Source: Anaerolineae bacterium (GTDB taxonomy: Bacteria; Chloroflexota; Anaerolineae; Aggregatilineales; Phototrophicaceae). From it: a stretch of 64,000 bases of DNA. The notes beneath the pieces are model-generated. The model ran no database searches. It saw only the letters and a list, made by a program, of their open reading frames with translations, and had not been told where the DNA came from. Shown here one piece after another: positions 17,081-26,080 of this stretch; position 1 is the stretch's first letter, and each line of letters begins with the position of its first letter. The DNA lies in assembly GCA_022843385.1 (NCBI GenBank), contig JALHNT010000031.1, forward strand, positions 28,890 to 92,889, read 5' to 3'. Both the position numbers and the translations under genes were made by a program.

Positions 17081-17928
17081 CCAGCACGATGGTGCGTAGC
17101 AAAACCGAAAAACGCCTGGAATTCCTCAGCACCCACGCCATTCTCTTGTGCATTGCGCTGGTCTTCATCTTCCCGGTCTTCTATACGCTGATGACCTCGC
17201 TTAAGTCCAAGGGCGATGTCCTGACCAGTCCGCCTACAATTCTGCCGCGCGAGTGGTCATTAGAAGCCTATGATACCGTCATCAACGGCAGCAACATGGT
17301 GCGAGTATATCTGCCCAATTCGTTCATCAACTCGTTCTTCTCGTCGCTGCTCATCATGCCGCTGGCCGGGCTGGCGGCCTATACCTTCTCGCGCTACAAG
17401 TTTCGCGGCAGCCGCCTGTTGGAAATCTTCATCCTGGGGCTGATGATGATCCCCGGCCTGACCAACCTGATTCCGCTGTACCGCATGGCGAGCGACTGGG
17501 ATCTGCTCAACACCAACCAGATCATGATTATGGTCTACACCGCCGGCGGCCTACCCTTCAGCATCTGGATTGTGCGCGCCTTTTTCGACTCGATCCCGCG
17601 CGAACTGGAAGAAGCCGCGCTGATCGATGGCTGTTCCCCATTCGGGGCATTGTGGCGGGTTATCGTGCCGTTGGCCGCGCCCGGCTTGCTGGCAGCCTTC
17701 CTGCTCAACTTCGTCGATACCTGGAATGAATTCCTGGCAGCCGTCGTGCTGGCGGTGCAAGACAAGACAGCGACAGTAGGCTTATACGATTTCCAATCTT
17801 CATTCGAGATCGCCTATAACGTCTGGGCTGCCGCATCCATCGTGATCGTCATCCCGGTGCTGGTGGTCTTCCTGGCGCTGCGGAATACCTTCTTCAACGC
17901 CATGCTGGAAGGTGCGCTCAAGGGGTGA
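17077..17928 (+). CDS. CUT1-type ABC transporter permease 2 (MalG-like)
   Basis: 283 residues with six hydrophobic segments. The N-terminal pattern ALVFIFPVFYTLMTSLKS and the EAA loop ELEEAALIDGCSPFGALWRVIVPLAAPG are typical of the second sugar permease. It overlaps the first permease by ATGA, implying translational coupling and one-to-one assembly. It ends the transporter operon; no ATPase or glycosidase follows. Confidence 0.91.
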   Translation: MTSTMVRSKTEKRLEFLSTHAILLCIALVFIFPVFYTLMTSLKSKGDVLTSPPTILPREWSLEAYDTVINGSNMVRVYLPNSFINSFFSSLLIMPLAGLAAYTFSRYKFRGSRLLEIFILGLMMIPGLTNLIPLYRMASDWDLLNTNQIMIMVYTAGGLPFSIWIVRAFFDSIPRELEEAALIDGCSPFGALWRVIVPLAAPGLLAAFLLNFVDTWNEFLAAVVLAVQDKTATVGLYDFQSSFEIAYNVWAAASIVIVIPVLVVFLALRNTFFNAMLEGALKG

Positions 17929-18035
17929 AACCCGGCTGTACCGCTGCTCGGTATATCCATCGCATTTGTGAGGCACAAGCATCCGATGTTACCTTTACTT
18001 CACTTATACCATAATCGGGCTGACAGGAGGCTGGG

Positions 18036-18818
18036 ATGGAGTTAGGGTTGAAGGGCAAAGTGGCGCTGGTATCCGCAGGGAGTAAAGGGCTGGGTTTTGG
18101 CGTGGCACGGGCGCTGGCGGCTGATGGGGCACGAGTGTCCATATGTAGCCGCGGCAGTGCGAATGTGGACGCAGCGGTACAGAAACTCATCGCTGAGACA
18201 GGGGCAGAAGTGATCGGCACAGCCTGTGATGTCACCCAGGCCGAGGCAATCCAGGGATGGGTAGATCAGACCGCCACCCGCTGGGGCGCGATTGATGCGC
18301 TGCTGGTGAATGCTGGCGGCCCTCCCGGTGGGTTGGCACTCGATATGACGGATGCCCAATGGCAGGCAGCCTTCGAACTAACGCTTCTGAGTTCAGTCCG
18401 CATGATCCGGGCCACTGTGCCACACATGACCAATGGTGGGTCAATTCTGACGATCACGTCTTCCTCTATCCGCGAGCCAATTGAACGACTCGGACTTTCT
18501 ACGGTCATGCGATCGGGGGTGGCCGGGCTGGTCAAGACGCTGGCTGATGAGCTAGCTGGAAAATCGATCCGGGTCAACAATCTGATCCCAGGTCGCATTG
18601 AAACCGAACGTGTGGCACAGTTGGATCAGGCAGCGGCAACACGCAGCGGTAAATCGGTCGAAGAAGTGCGGGCACAGAGCATCGCCAAGATTCCACTGGG
18701 AAGGCTGGGGACGATAGACGATTTTGGTGCGGCCGGCGCATTCCTGCTTTCCCCGGCAGCGGCCTATATCACTGGCGCGACCCTGCGGGTGGATGGTGGG
18801 ATGATGCGCTCGATCTGA
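18036..18818 (+). CDS. SDR-family protein with altered catalytic tetrad
   Basis: 260 residues from ATG 18036, with AGGAGG five bases upstream. The Rossmann motif SAGSKGLG (13-20) and the NAG motif (92-94) show a short-chain dehydrogenase fold. In place of the canonical Tyr-x3-Lys, 13 residues after Ser142, it has Ser155 and Arg159 (LSTVMRSG). I recall this change from a FabG-like subgroup that lacks the standard tetrad. NAD(P) binding is likely; ordinary ketoreductase chemistry is doubtful. It has its own ribosome site and is followed by a hairpin, so it is probably monocistronic. Confidence 0.88.
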   Translation: MELGLKGKVALVSAGSKGLGFGVARALAADGARVSICSRGSANVDAAVQKLIAETGAEVIGTACDVTQAEAIQGWVDQTATRWGAIDALLVNAGGPPGGLALDMTDAQWQAAFELTLLSSVRMIRATVPHMTNGGSILTITSSSIREPIERLGLSTVMRSGVAGLVKTLADELAGKSIRVNNLIPGRIETERVAQLDQAAATRSGKSVEEVRAQSIAKIPLGRLGTIDDFGAAGAFLLSPAAAYITGATLRVDGGMMRSI

Positions 18819-18838
18819 TACAACGTCTGAACCTCATC

Positions 18839-18871
18839 GTGCAGGGGCAACCTGTCGGGTTAACCCTGCAC
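18839..18871 (+). terminator. Hairpin after the SDR gene
   Basis: GTGCAGGG and CCCTGCAC pair perfectly over 8 bp, with an inner AACC/GGTT helix. No T-run follows, so it is a weak or Rho-assisted terminator. Confidence 0.5.
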
Positions 18872-18952
18872 AAACGCCATCAACTGCCCATTGCGCGTCC
18901 GAGCGATTTCGGATAACGTGTAGGCTCTTCCGATCAAGCAGGAGCCCTGATC

Positions 18953-20368
18953 TTGAACCGTCTATCGCTTTTCTCTGTTTTGCTGCTGAGCCTCATCTTC
19001 AGTGCCTGCAGTGGCGCACCGAATGCCGCGACCATGGTCGCTGAAACCCAGTCAGCCGGCCTCAGCATATCGCAAACCCAGACCGCCGCCCCCACCCCCA
19101 CCCCCCTGCCCACGCTCGCCCCCGGCGTCTCCAGCCCCGGCGAACCCGCTGCCGCGGCTCAGTCCGCTGCTGCCGGTACGGTCGCTGCCGATGCCCAGAC
19201 CGCAGCAGAGCTTTGTGATGCTGCGCCGGCAGCAGAACCCACTACCCGCACCTACACCCAGGCCGAACAGGTGTTGCAGCCAGATGCCGATTATTACGCC
19301 ATCTTCTGCACCGCCGCCGGGCCGGTCTATGTCGACTTGCTGGAAGACGAGACACCGATCACTGTCAATAACCTGGTGTTCCTGGCGGAGAACGATTACT
19401 ACAACAACACTACCTTCCATCGCGTCCTCAAGAACCCGCCCTTCATGGCACAGGGCGGCGACCCGGAGGGCACCGGCATGGGTGGCCCTGGCTATACCTT
19501 CGCCGATGAATTCGTGCCGACGCTGAACTTCGACCGTCCCGGTTTGCTGGCGATGGCGAACAGCGGCCCAGCCACCAACGGAAGCCAGTTCTTCATCACC
19601 TATGTGCCGACGACGCATCTGAACCAGCGTCACACCATCTTTGGTCGGGTGCTGGAAGGTATGACCAATCTCAACAACTTAACGGAACGCGATCCGCAGT
19701 TGAGCCCAACCGAGCCGGGTCCGGCGCTCAAGACCATCCTTATCCTCACCGACCCATCCCAGGTGCGCCTGAGCGAGAAGACACCACCTGCTCGTGAAGC
19801 GGTGGTACAGGCGCTGGATGGGGTTGATGCGCTGATTGGGCCGGAAGTCACGGCGCTGCTGACCAATCAGAAGGCCAATTACACCACTGAAGAGGCCGTC
19901 GCAGCCGCGCCGGAAACTGCCCGCGAAACGCTGCGAACCCTGTTCACCACTCATAACCACCAGTACGAAGTCAGCAGCCGTCTGGAAAACACCGGCTGCG
20001 ACCGAGAAACGATTGGCTTCCTGGCTGCCGGCTACACCCTTGACCTGTATGCCTCTCCTGCTGATGCCAGTGCTGCCATCGCTGATCCGGCTATGGCTCA
20101 GTTTCAGACCGAACGCGGCTATGACCAGTCCGTCACCTCGACGTTGTTGCCCGCTCCCGTGTTCTTCCGCGAAGTTACCGTGTGTGATGCGCCAGCCATC
20201 AATGCCGTCAGCTACTGGCAGCGTGGCGCCTTTGTGGCAACCGCCGAAGTAACGCTGCCGCGCAACAGCAACGGCGTCGATAGCCTGGATCGCGTCCTGC
20301 TGGAATTCACCGGCGGTCAGATTTATGAGCCGCTGCTGGCCGACATCTTCTATTGGGATATTCAGTAA
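18953..20368 (+). CDS. Cyclophilin-type peptidyl-prolyl isomerase lipoprotein
   Basis: 471 residues starting at TTG 18953: GGAG sits 8 bases before it and the signal peptide begins there. The lipobox-like FSAC puts the lipidated Cys at 19. An Ala/Pro/Thr-rich spacer (about 25-105) precedes a cyclophilin domain (about 110-255) with FHRVLKNPPFMAQGGDPEGTG and NGSQFFIT, so prolyl isomerase activity outside the membrane is likely. A further 200 residues (about 265-471) match no domain I know and contain two cysteines (NTGCDRE, VTVCDAP) that could form a disulfide. It probably assists folding of exported proteins. Confidence 0.88.
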   Translation: MNRLSLFSVLLLSLIFSACSGAPNAATMVAETQSAGLSISQTQTAAPTPTPLPTLAPGVSSPGEPAAAAQSAAAGTVAADAQTAAELCDAAPAAEPTTRTYTQAEQVLQPDADYYAIFCTAAGPVYVDLLEDETPITVNNLVFLAENDYYNNTTFHRVLKNPPFMAQGGDPEGTGMGGPGYTFADEFVPTLNFDRPGLLAMANSGPATNGSQFFITYVPTTHLNQRHTIFGRVLEGMTNLNNLTERDPQLSPTEPGPALKTILILTDPSQVRLSEKTPPAREAVVQALDGVDALIGPEVTALLTNQKANYTTEEAVAAAPETARETLRTLFTTHNHQYEVSSRLENTGCDRETIGFLAAGYTLDLYASPADASAAIADPAMAQFQTERGYDQSVTSTLLPAPVFFREVTVCDAPAINAVSYWQRGAFVATAEVTLPRNSNGVDSLDRVLLEFTGGQIYEPLLADIFYWDIQ

Positions 20369-20395
20369 CCGGTTCCTCTCTAAGTTATCTCCAGT

Positions 20396-20416
20396 CCCCG
20401 CCTGCTCTGGGCGGGG
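20396..20416 (+). terminator. Hairpin after the cyclophilin gene
   Basis: CCCCGCC and GGCGGGG form a perfect 7-bp stem 27 bases after the stop, but only scattered T residues follow (ATTGAGCATTT). Moderate terminator candidate. Confidence 0.5.
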
Positions 20417-20536
20417 ATTGAGCATTTCAGCTCTGCCGCCTGCCCCAATCATTTCTTACGCTTTGGCTTGACGAAATTCATATATGATGAGGAAAGGAAG
20501 GGACGGATCGACTCCCGTTATTAGGTATGCAAGCGT

Positions 20537-22810
20537 ATGATGCCTGATCTATTTAAACTGATCGAACGACAGAGCACCGCCAGCGCGGAATTGAGCGGCT
20601 GTGAGACTTTCCCCCAGATCGCTGAGGTGGCAGCGCGCTACCTGCTCAGCGCCAGCAACCAGTTCATCACGCTCAGTCTGGCTGATTATCATCCCGATGG
20701 TCGGCTGGCACGGCTGCAGGTAGTCGCCAGCGCCAACCGCGAACGCGTCTTCCTGGCCGACGGGATGGTCGAGGTTCAGGCCGCTGACCTACCCATCTTT
20801 GAAGCGGTCATTAATCGTGCTGAACCTCGGCTGATTGCTGATGTCTCTCACGAGGCTGACCTGCCGGACACGCTGCGCCAGTGGTTCGCAACCTTCAAAA
20901 TCCAGTCGCTGGCACTGCTTCCAATGTGCTTCCAGGGACATGTTATTGGGCTGTTGGGCATCAACAGTACTGATCAGCCAGTGACGATGAGCAAGGCCGA
21001 AAGCCAGTTATTCCAGGGGTTTGTCGCCCAGGTCAGCGCCCAGGTACAGGCGGCTAATCTGATCCAGCAGCCCTATCGTCAACCACTGGAACAGCAGGTC
21101 AGCAACCTCAAGGCTATCAGCCAGATCACCGAAATAATTATCAGCGCCCATGATGAGCAGACGCTGCTCGACCAGGTGAGTGAGTCGCTGGTACGTCTGC
21201 TGCCTATCGATCACTGTGGCATCCTGCTGGCGACCGCAGGCGATGAATTTGGAGTCGTCGCCAGCGAATACCCCGATCACCAGGCACGCGGCGTCAAAAT
21301 ACCGGTGAAGGACAATCCAGCCTGGAACGCGATCGTCGCCAATGACTTTCAACCGTTGGTGCTTCATGACTTACAGAAAGATGAGCGCGTCGAACCCGCT
21401 ACCCGCGAAACCTCGCAGCGGCTTGGAATTCACGCGATGGCAATCCTGCCCATTGTGGTGGAGCGCCAGATTGTGGGCGGCGTCGGTCTGGACATTTACA
21501 GCCCTGATCGTTCAATCACGCCTGATATGGTTGAAGTTGCACAAATCATTACCGCTCAGTTGAATGTCAGCCTGCGCAACCTGCGCCTGCTGAAGGAAGT
21601 TCAGTACAGTGCGGAACAATTAACCGGACAGGTTGACCTGCTCAAACAGCTCAATCAGATGGTGGCTGAATTGAACACCATGCCGGATCGTGATCAATTG
21701 CTACGCGAGAGCTGTCAAAAACTATGCCAACTCCTCCAGGCCGATCATGTCGGTGTGGTGCTGGCAGATGAACCCAACGGCACCTGGGGGACAGTGGTCA
21801 GCGAATACCCCAATCGCCAGACAGTAGGTGAACGGTTGAATCTGACTGAAAATCCGGTACATCGGCATAACCTCCGACACCCACATCAGCCCTTCGTCAT
21901 CAATCACATCAGCCAGAATGCTGATTTCGGCCCAGACATCAAAGGATTACTGGAACGAATCAGCGTCCATTCTATCGCTATCCTGCCGCTGATGCTGGGC
22001 GATACGATACTGGGGTCGGTCGGGGTCGATATGTATAACGACGAGCGCGTCTTCACTCCGGATATGGTGGAAGTTGCACAGTCTTTCACCAATCAGATCG
22101 CGATTGTGATGGAGAATCTCCGGCTGCTGCACGAGGCCGAACGACGTGCTCAACAGCTCCAGCATGTCAACACCTTCAGCCAATCAGTTCAGTCAACCTT
22201 CGATCTGGGTCATATCCTTCAAGCAATGTTGACTGAAAGCCAGGCCATGCTGCCCAACAACCAGATCAGCATCCTGCTTCATGATCCAGTTGAAGGTCAG
22301 CTTAGAACCGTCGCACAAGCCAGCGACAACGAAATTCGGCTGTCGCTCACAAACCGCGAAACGGTGCCAATGGATGGTCCGCTCGCACGCGTCTGGAAGG
22401 ATCTACAACCAGTCTACTTGCCTGATCTGCGTGAGGTTGCAGCCGGATTAGATGCCGGCATCACAATGCGTTCGTGGCTGCTGGTACCGTTGGTGGCACG
22501 TGGACGTCCTCTAGGGGTAGTGAGTGTAGGTGCAGATCGTCCCCATGCCTATTCGCCAGTGGACATCAGTGTGTTTTCGCAGATGGCTAATCAATTGGCG
22601 AGCATCATTGAAAGTGTGGATGTGTATCAGCAGAGTGTCCGTGTGGCCCGCAATGAATCGCTGGTGAACGAGATTTCCAGCCAGCTTCAGCGCCAGATGG
22701 ACATCAATAGCATGATGCAGATCACAGCCGAAGAGCTAGGCAAGGCGCTGGGAGCACGGCGAGCACGCATTCGCTTAGGCGTCAGTCCGCAGCAGGATGA
22801 GGAAGTTTAA
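20537..22810 (+). CDS. Four-GAF protein without output domain (array gene 1)
   Basis: 757 residues, soluble. Four GAF-like domains follow one another (about 1-170, 185-355, 365-540, 540-705). Domains 2 and 3 are close copies of each other: IPVKDNPAWNAIV against LNLTENPVHRHNL, and the shared ending TPDMVEVAQ. The last 50 residues (NEISSQLQRQMDINSMM...RIRLG) look like the first third of another GAF. There is no kinase, cyclase, phosphatase or DNA-binding part. It is first in a run of six GAF genes and presumably senses small molecules or forms a scaffold for the kinase at the end. No clear promoter or strong ribosome site was found upstream. Confidence 0.9.
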   Translation: MMPDLFKLIERQSTASAELSGCETFPQIAEVAARYLLSASNQFITLSLADYHPDGRLARLQVVASANRERVFLADGMVEVQAADLPIFEAVINRAEPRLIADVSHEADLPDTLRQWFATFKIQSLALLPMCFQGHVIGLLGINSTDQPVTMSKAESQLFQGFVAQVSAQVQAANLIQQPYRQPLEQQVSNLKAISQITEIIISAHDEQTLLDQVSESLVRLLPIDHCGILLATAGDEFGVVASEYPDHQARGVKIPVKDNPAWNAIVANDFQPLVLHDLQKDERVEPATRETSQRLGIHAMAILPIVVERQIVGGVGLDIYSPDRSITPDMVEVAQIITAQLNVSLRNLRLLKEVQYSAEQLTGQVDLLKQLNQMVAELNTMPDRDQLLRESCQKLCQLLQADHVGVVLADEPNGTWGTVVSEYPNRQTVGERLNLTENPVHRHNLRHPHQPFVINHISQNADFGPDIKGLLERISVHSIAILPLMLGDTILGSVGVDMYNDERVFTPDMVEVAQSFTNQIAIVMENLRLLHEAERRAQQLQHVNTFSQSVQSTFDLGHILQAMLTESQAMLPNNQISILLHDPVEGQLRTVAQASDNEIRLSLTNRETVPMDGPLARVWKDLQPVYLPDLREVAAGLDAGITMRSWLLVPLVARGRPLGVVSVGADRPHAYSPVDISVFSQMANQLASIIESVDVYQQSVRVARNESLVNEISSQLQRQMDINSMMQITAEELGKALGARRARIRLGVSPQQDEEV

Positions 22811-22814
22811 CAAT

Positions 22815-24509
22815 ATGGTACAAAAGCGACTCAATCGCCTGTTAAAGCTCGATCAGTACGAACAGGAATCAGATCGGCTGCGCGCTGCCCTGGTGTTAAG
22901 CTCATCTATTCTAATTCTAGTTCTGGCAACTATCGTGTTTCTGGTCGCACGCAATGAAACGCAGCAGAATATGTTCCAGCGAATGGCTGAGAACTGGCGC
23001 TCAACAGCGACCGTGTTTGCCATCTATGCTGGCTCTTTGTTCAGTCTGATCCTGCTGCGGCTAGGAAAATTCGAATGGGCCAGCGGCAGCCTCATTCTGG
23101 GTGGCTCTGCTGCTATCTTTTTTGAAGTCGTGCTAGATGGCCTTTATTCATCCTCGCATCCGGTATTTCTGGCGCTCATCATTCTGATATCTGTTGTCTT
23201 GCTCGGGCAGCGCGGATTATTGTTTGGAACCATTATGGTGAGCGTGATGACGCTCATCGGCTTTGATGCCCGCCAAACATTGCCAGCCCCAGAGACAGTC
23301 AATAACGTGTCATCCGGGATCATTACCTGGTTAATGCTGATGCTGGTTGCTGCGGTTAGCTGGCTTTTCATCCGCTTTAACCGCATCAGTCGGCAGGAAG
23401 GCGCGGCGGGGGCGCGTGGCGAACAGGCCAAACAGGCTGAGATTATCAGCCAGATTGCCCAACGCATCTCGGGACGTTCCTCGCTGGACGAGGTATTGAA
23501 CAATGCGATTGAACAGGTACGTCTGAATTATCCAGATATTTATCACGCTCAGATCTATCTGATTGACGAAACCGTAGCCCGCCTGGTCGCCAGCACCGGC
23601 GAAGTCGGTAAGAAATTGCTGGAACGTCAACACGCCCTTGCTGTCGGCAGCCAGAGCGTTATCGGTACTGTAAGTGCCGTCAATCGTGCCATCGTCGCCC
23701 GATCCGGCGACTCAGTTCATCATCGCAACGAATTTCTCCCCAATACACGCACCGAAGCGGCATTCCCATTACGGCGCGGCACCGTTGTGATTGGTGTGCT
23801 AGATGTGCAGAGCAAACAGGAAAATGCCTTCATCGAAGACAGTTTGCCCCTCTTTCAGGCATTGGCTGATCATATCGCCATCGCCATTGATAACGCTCAA
23901 TTGTTCGAAGCGACGCAGCGACAGCTCGGCGAGAATCAGTCGCTGCTCGATCAATTGAGTCGTAACATGACTGAGCTGAACCGCCTGAACCGGCGGCTGA
24001 CCGGTCAGTTCTGGCAGGACTACCTAAATCAACAGAGCAATCAACTTGGCGTTGAAATTGATCTGGACGAGAACGTGAGCGTCCGCCATCTGTCACTGAC
24101 GCCCGGCATTCAGGAAGCGATCCGCTTTAATCAATCGGTACAGAATCGCCAGGCAGGCAAACACCAGATCGCTGTCCCGCTGCGCGTACGCGGCGAAGTC
24201 ATTGGCGCTATGGAATTTGAACTGGATGAAGGGGCTTCATTGGCACCAGAGGATATTGTTTTGTTGGAAGAAGTCAGCGAACAGTTGGGTTTAGCTGCCG
24301 AAAGCAACCGCCTGTTCGAAGTCAGCCAGCGAATGGCACAGCGTGAGGCGTTGGTGAACGAAATCAGCTCCCGCCTACAGACGACTAGCAGTGTCGAGAT
24401 GACCCTGAGTGCTGCTGCCCGCAGCCTGAAGGAAACGCTGCGGCTGGATCGGGTTTCGATCCGGCTGGGGACGCCGCCGGTCAATGGGGCTAAGGAGGAA
24501 GTGCAATGA
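22815..24509 (+). CDS. Membrane GAF protein without output domain (array gene 2)
   Basis: 564 residues from ATG 22815, with GAGGAAG nine bases upstream; an in-frame ATG at 22797 would overlap the previous gene by 14 bases. Five or six membrane helices fill about 25-195, then one GAF (about 205-375), a helical linker with the motif WQDYL at Trp400, a second C-terminal-half GAF (about 405-500) and the terminal GAF-start module (NEISSRLQ...SIRLG). No output domain is present. The same layout recurs in the next two genes, so these are tandem paralogues. It probably passes signals by association with the giant kinase. Confidence 0.9.
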   Translation: MVQKRLNRLLKLDQYEQESDRLRAALVLSSSILILVLATIVFLVARNETQQNMFQRMAENWRSTATVFAIYAGSLFSLILLRLGKFEWASGSLILGGSAAIFFEVVLDGLYSSSHPVFLALIILISVVLLGQRGLLFGTIMVSVMTLIGFDARQTLPAPETVNNVSSGIITWLMLMLVAAVSWLFIRFNRISRQEGAAGARGEQAKQAEIISQIAQRISGRSSLDEVLNNAIEQVRLNYPDIYHAQIYLIDETVARLVASTGEVGKKLLERQHALAVGSQSVIGTVSAVNRAIVARSGDSVHHRNEFLPNTRTEAAFPLRRGTVVIGVLDVQSKQENAFIEDSLPLFQALADHIAIAIDNAQLFEATQRQLGENQSLLDQLSRNMTELNRLNRRLTGQFWQDYLNQQSNQLGVEIDLDENVSVRHLSLTPGIQEAIRFNQSVQNRQAGKHQIAVPLRVRGEVIGAMEFELDEGASLAPEDIVLLEEVSEQLGLAAESNRLFEVSQRMAQREALVNEISSRLQTTSSVEMTLSAAARSLKETLRLDRVSIRLGTPPVNGAKEEVQ

Positions 24510-26080
24510 CTCAGACACCTCAATGGGATGATTTTCGTGCCTTGCGCGTGCGCTTCATCTACATAATCGGCATCTATTCGCTGATTGTTTCGATACTGGG
24601 TATCGGCAGCGCTATTGCCGTTGAAGGATTTGATACCGATGGATTGCTGGCATCCTTCACTTTTGTCATCATGGCGCTGGTTGCTATTGGGCTAGCGTAT
24701 CGCCGCCAGATCGTTCCAGCGGGTATGTTGCTGGTCGCGAGCTATGTCCTATCGACATTGACTATCCCTATTGCATTTTTGCTCAATGGTACCTTTGCCA
24801 TCATCGGTGCTGCCTTGTTAACTCCACCGGTGATCTACTGGCTCACTAACGGGTTAATGTTCGCAGTTGGGCTGCTGCGCATCATGCAGACTGCACAAAG
24901 CAGCGATGGGTTCAGCTTTGACTCGGTGACTTATCTACTAGTGTTTATTGGTATCAGCCTGACTCTACGCTACCTGGTCAATCGTTTCGAGAAATCAGCA
25001 CAACGAGCCAGTCAGACGGCGTCCTATCTGCGCGAGACTGCCGCGATCAGCCAAGCACTGAGCAACGTGCTTAATGTAAATGATCTGCTCATCAAAGCCG
25101 CCAGCGAAGTACAGCAGCGCTTTGATGTGAACCAGGTTCAGATCTTCCTGATGGATAACAATGGCAAGAAAGCGCAATTGGCCGCCAGCACGGTTGCTTC
25201 CAGCCAGCGCCTGTTCGAACAGCGCTATGCCCTTGAAGCCAGTGCCGCCAGCCATATCGGGCAGGTCATCAAGCTGCGCCAACCGATCAACCTCAACCAG
25301 ATCGGTAGTACGGCTCCGGACATCCTGGCGAATACGCGCTCCGCGCTGGCTCTCCCCATCTTTGATGGTGAACGTCTGATGGGAGTGCTGGACGTGCAGA
25401 GCCGCTTCATCAACGCCTTTGGCAGCGATCTTTCCCAGACCTTACAAATCGTTGCCAACCAGATCGGTGCGGCTATCCGTAATGCCCAACTCTTCGACGC
25501 TCAGGAACACAGCAGCCGAGACAGCAAACGCCTGATGCTCGATGCCCAGACCAATCTGCGTGAGATTCAACGTCTGAACCAGGAACTCACCCGTGCCGGC
25601 TGGCAGGAGTATCTGACAACCCGCCAGGCCACCCGCGGCATCAGCTTGAGTGATCAGGACATCAGTATTCAGCATGAATGGACGCCGGATCAAATTGCAG
25701 CCACTCAGGCGCGCAAGCCAGTTGTGCGGAGCGAGAATGGACAGCAGATTGTGGCGCTGCCACTGATGCTTGGATCAGAAATCATTGGAGCGATGGAGAT
25801 AGAAGCACGCCACGAAATGGGTGACGTTGAATTGCAGGAATTGGTCAGTCTGATCGCGCAGCGCCTGGCGACAAACCTGGATAAAGCACGTCTGTTCGAA
25901 GAATCGCAAGAAGCAGCGGCGCGCGAACAGCGCATCAACGAAATTGTCGCTCAATACCAGTCAATCAATAATGTGGATGATTTGCTGCGCGTCACTGTTA
26001 AAGAGCTAAGTGAGATGCTTGGCGCAAAACAGGCCAGCATTCATCTCAACCCGATGATCCGCGAGGAGGCGCAGGCATGA
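24506..26080 (+). CDS. Membrane GAF protein without output domain (array gene 3)
   Basis: 524 residues; ATG overlaps the previous stop by 4 bases and is preceded by AAGGAGG, so translation is coupled. Membrane helices lie in about 10-165, a GAF in 180-330, WQEYL at Trp366, a half GAF in 385-465 and the terminal module (NEIVAQYQSINNVDDLL) in 475-524. The architecture is that of array gene 2, but the membrane helices have diverged strongly while the GAF part is conserved, as expected for sensors with different membrane inputs and a shared partner. Confidence 0.9.
   Translation: MTQTPQWDDFRALRVRFIYIIGIYSLIVSILGIGSAIAVEGFDTDGLLASFTFVIMALVAIGLAYRRQIVPAGMLLVASYVLSTLTIPIAFLLNGTFAIIGAALLTPPVIYWLTNGLMFAVGLLRIMQTAQSSDGFSFDSVTYLLVFIGISLTLRYLVNRFEKSAQRASQTASYLRETAAISQALSNVLNVNDLLIKAASEVQQRFDVNQVQIFLMDNNGKKAQLAASTVASSQRLFEQRYALEASAASHIGQVIKLRQPINLNQIGSTAPDILANTRSALALPIFDGERLMGVLDVQSRFINAFGSDLSQTLQIVANQIGAAIRNAQLFDAQEHSSRDSKRLMLDAQTNLREIQRLNQELTRAGWQEYLTTRQATRGISLSDQDISIQHEWTPDQIAATQARKPVVRSENGQQIVALPLMLGSEIIGAMEIEARHEMGDVELQELVSLIAQRLATNLDKARLFEESQEAAAREQRINEIVAQYQSINNVDDLLRVTVKELSEMLGAKQASIHLNPMIREEAQA

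Noticed and set aside
20537..22810. First GAF gene considered as a truncated kinase whose kinase part was lost.
   Set aside because: The end is shared by four other genes in the operon, so it is a designed C-terminus rather than a break.
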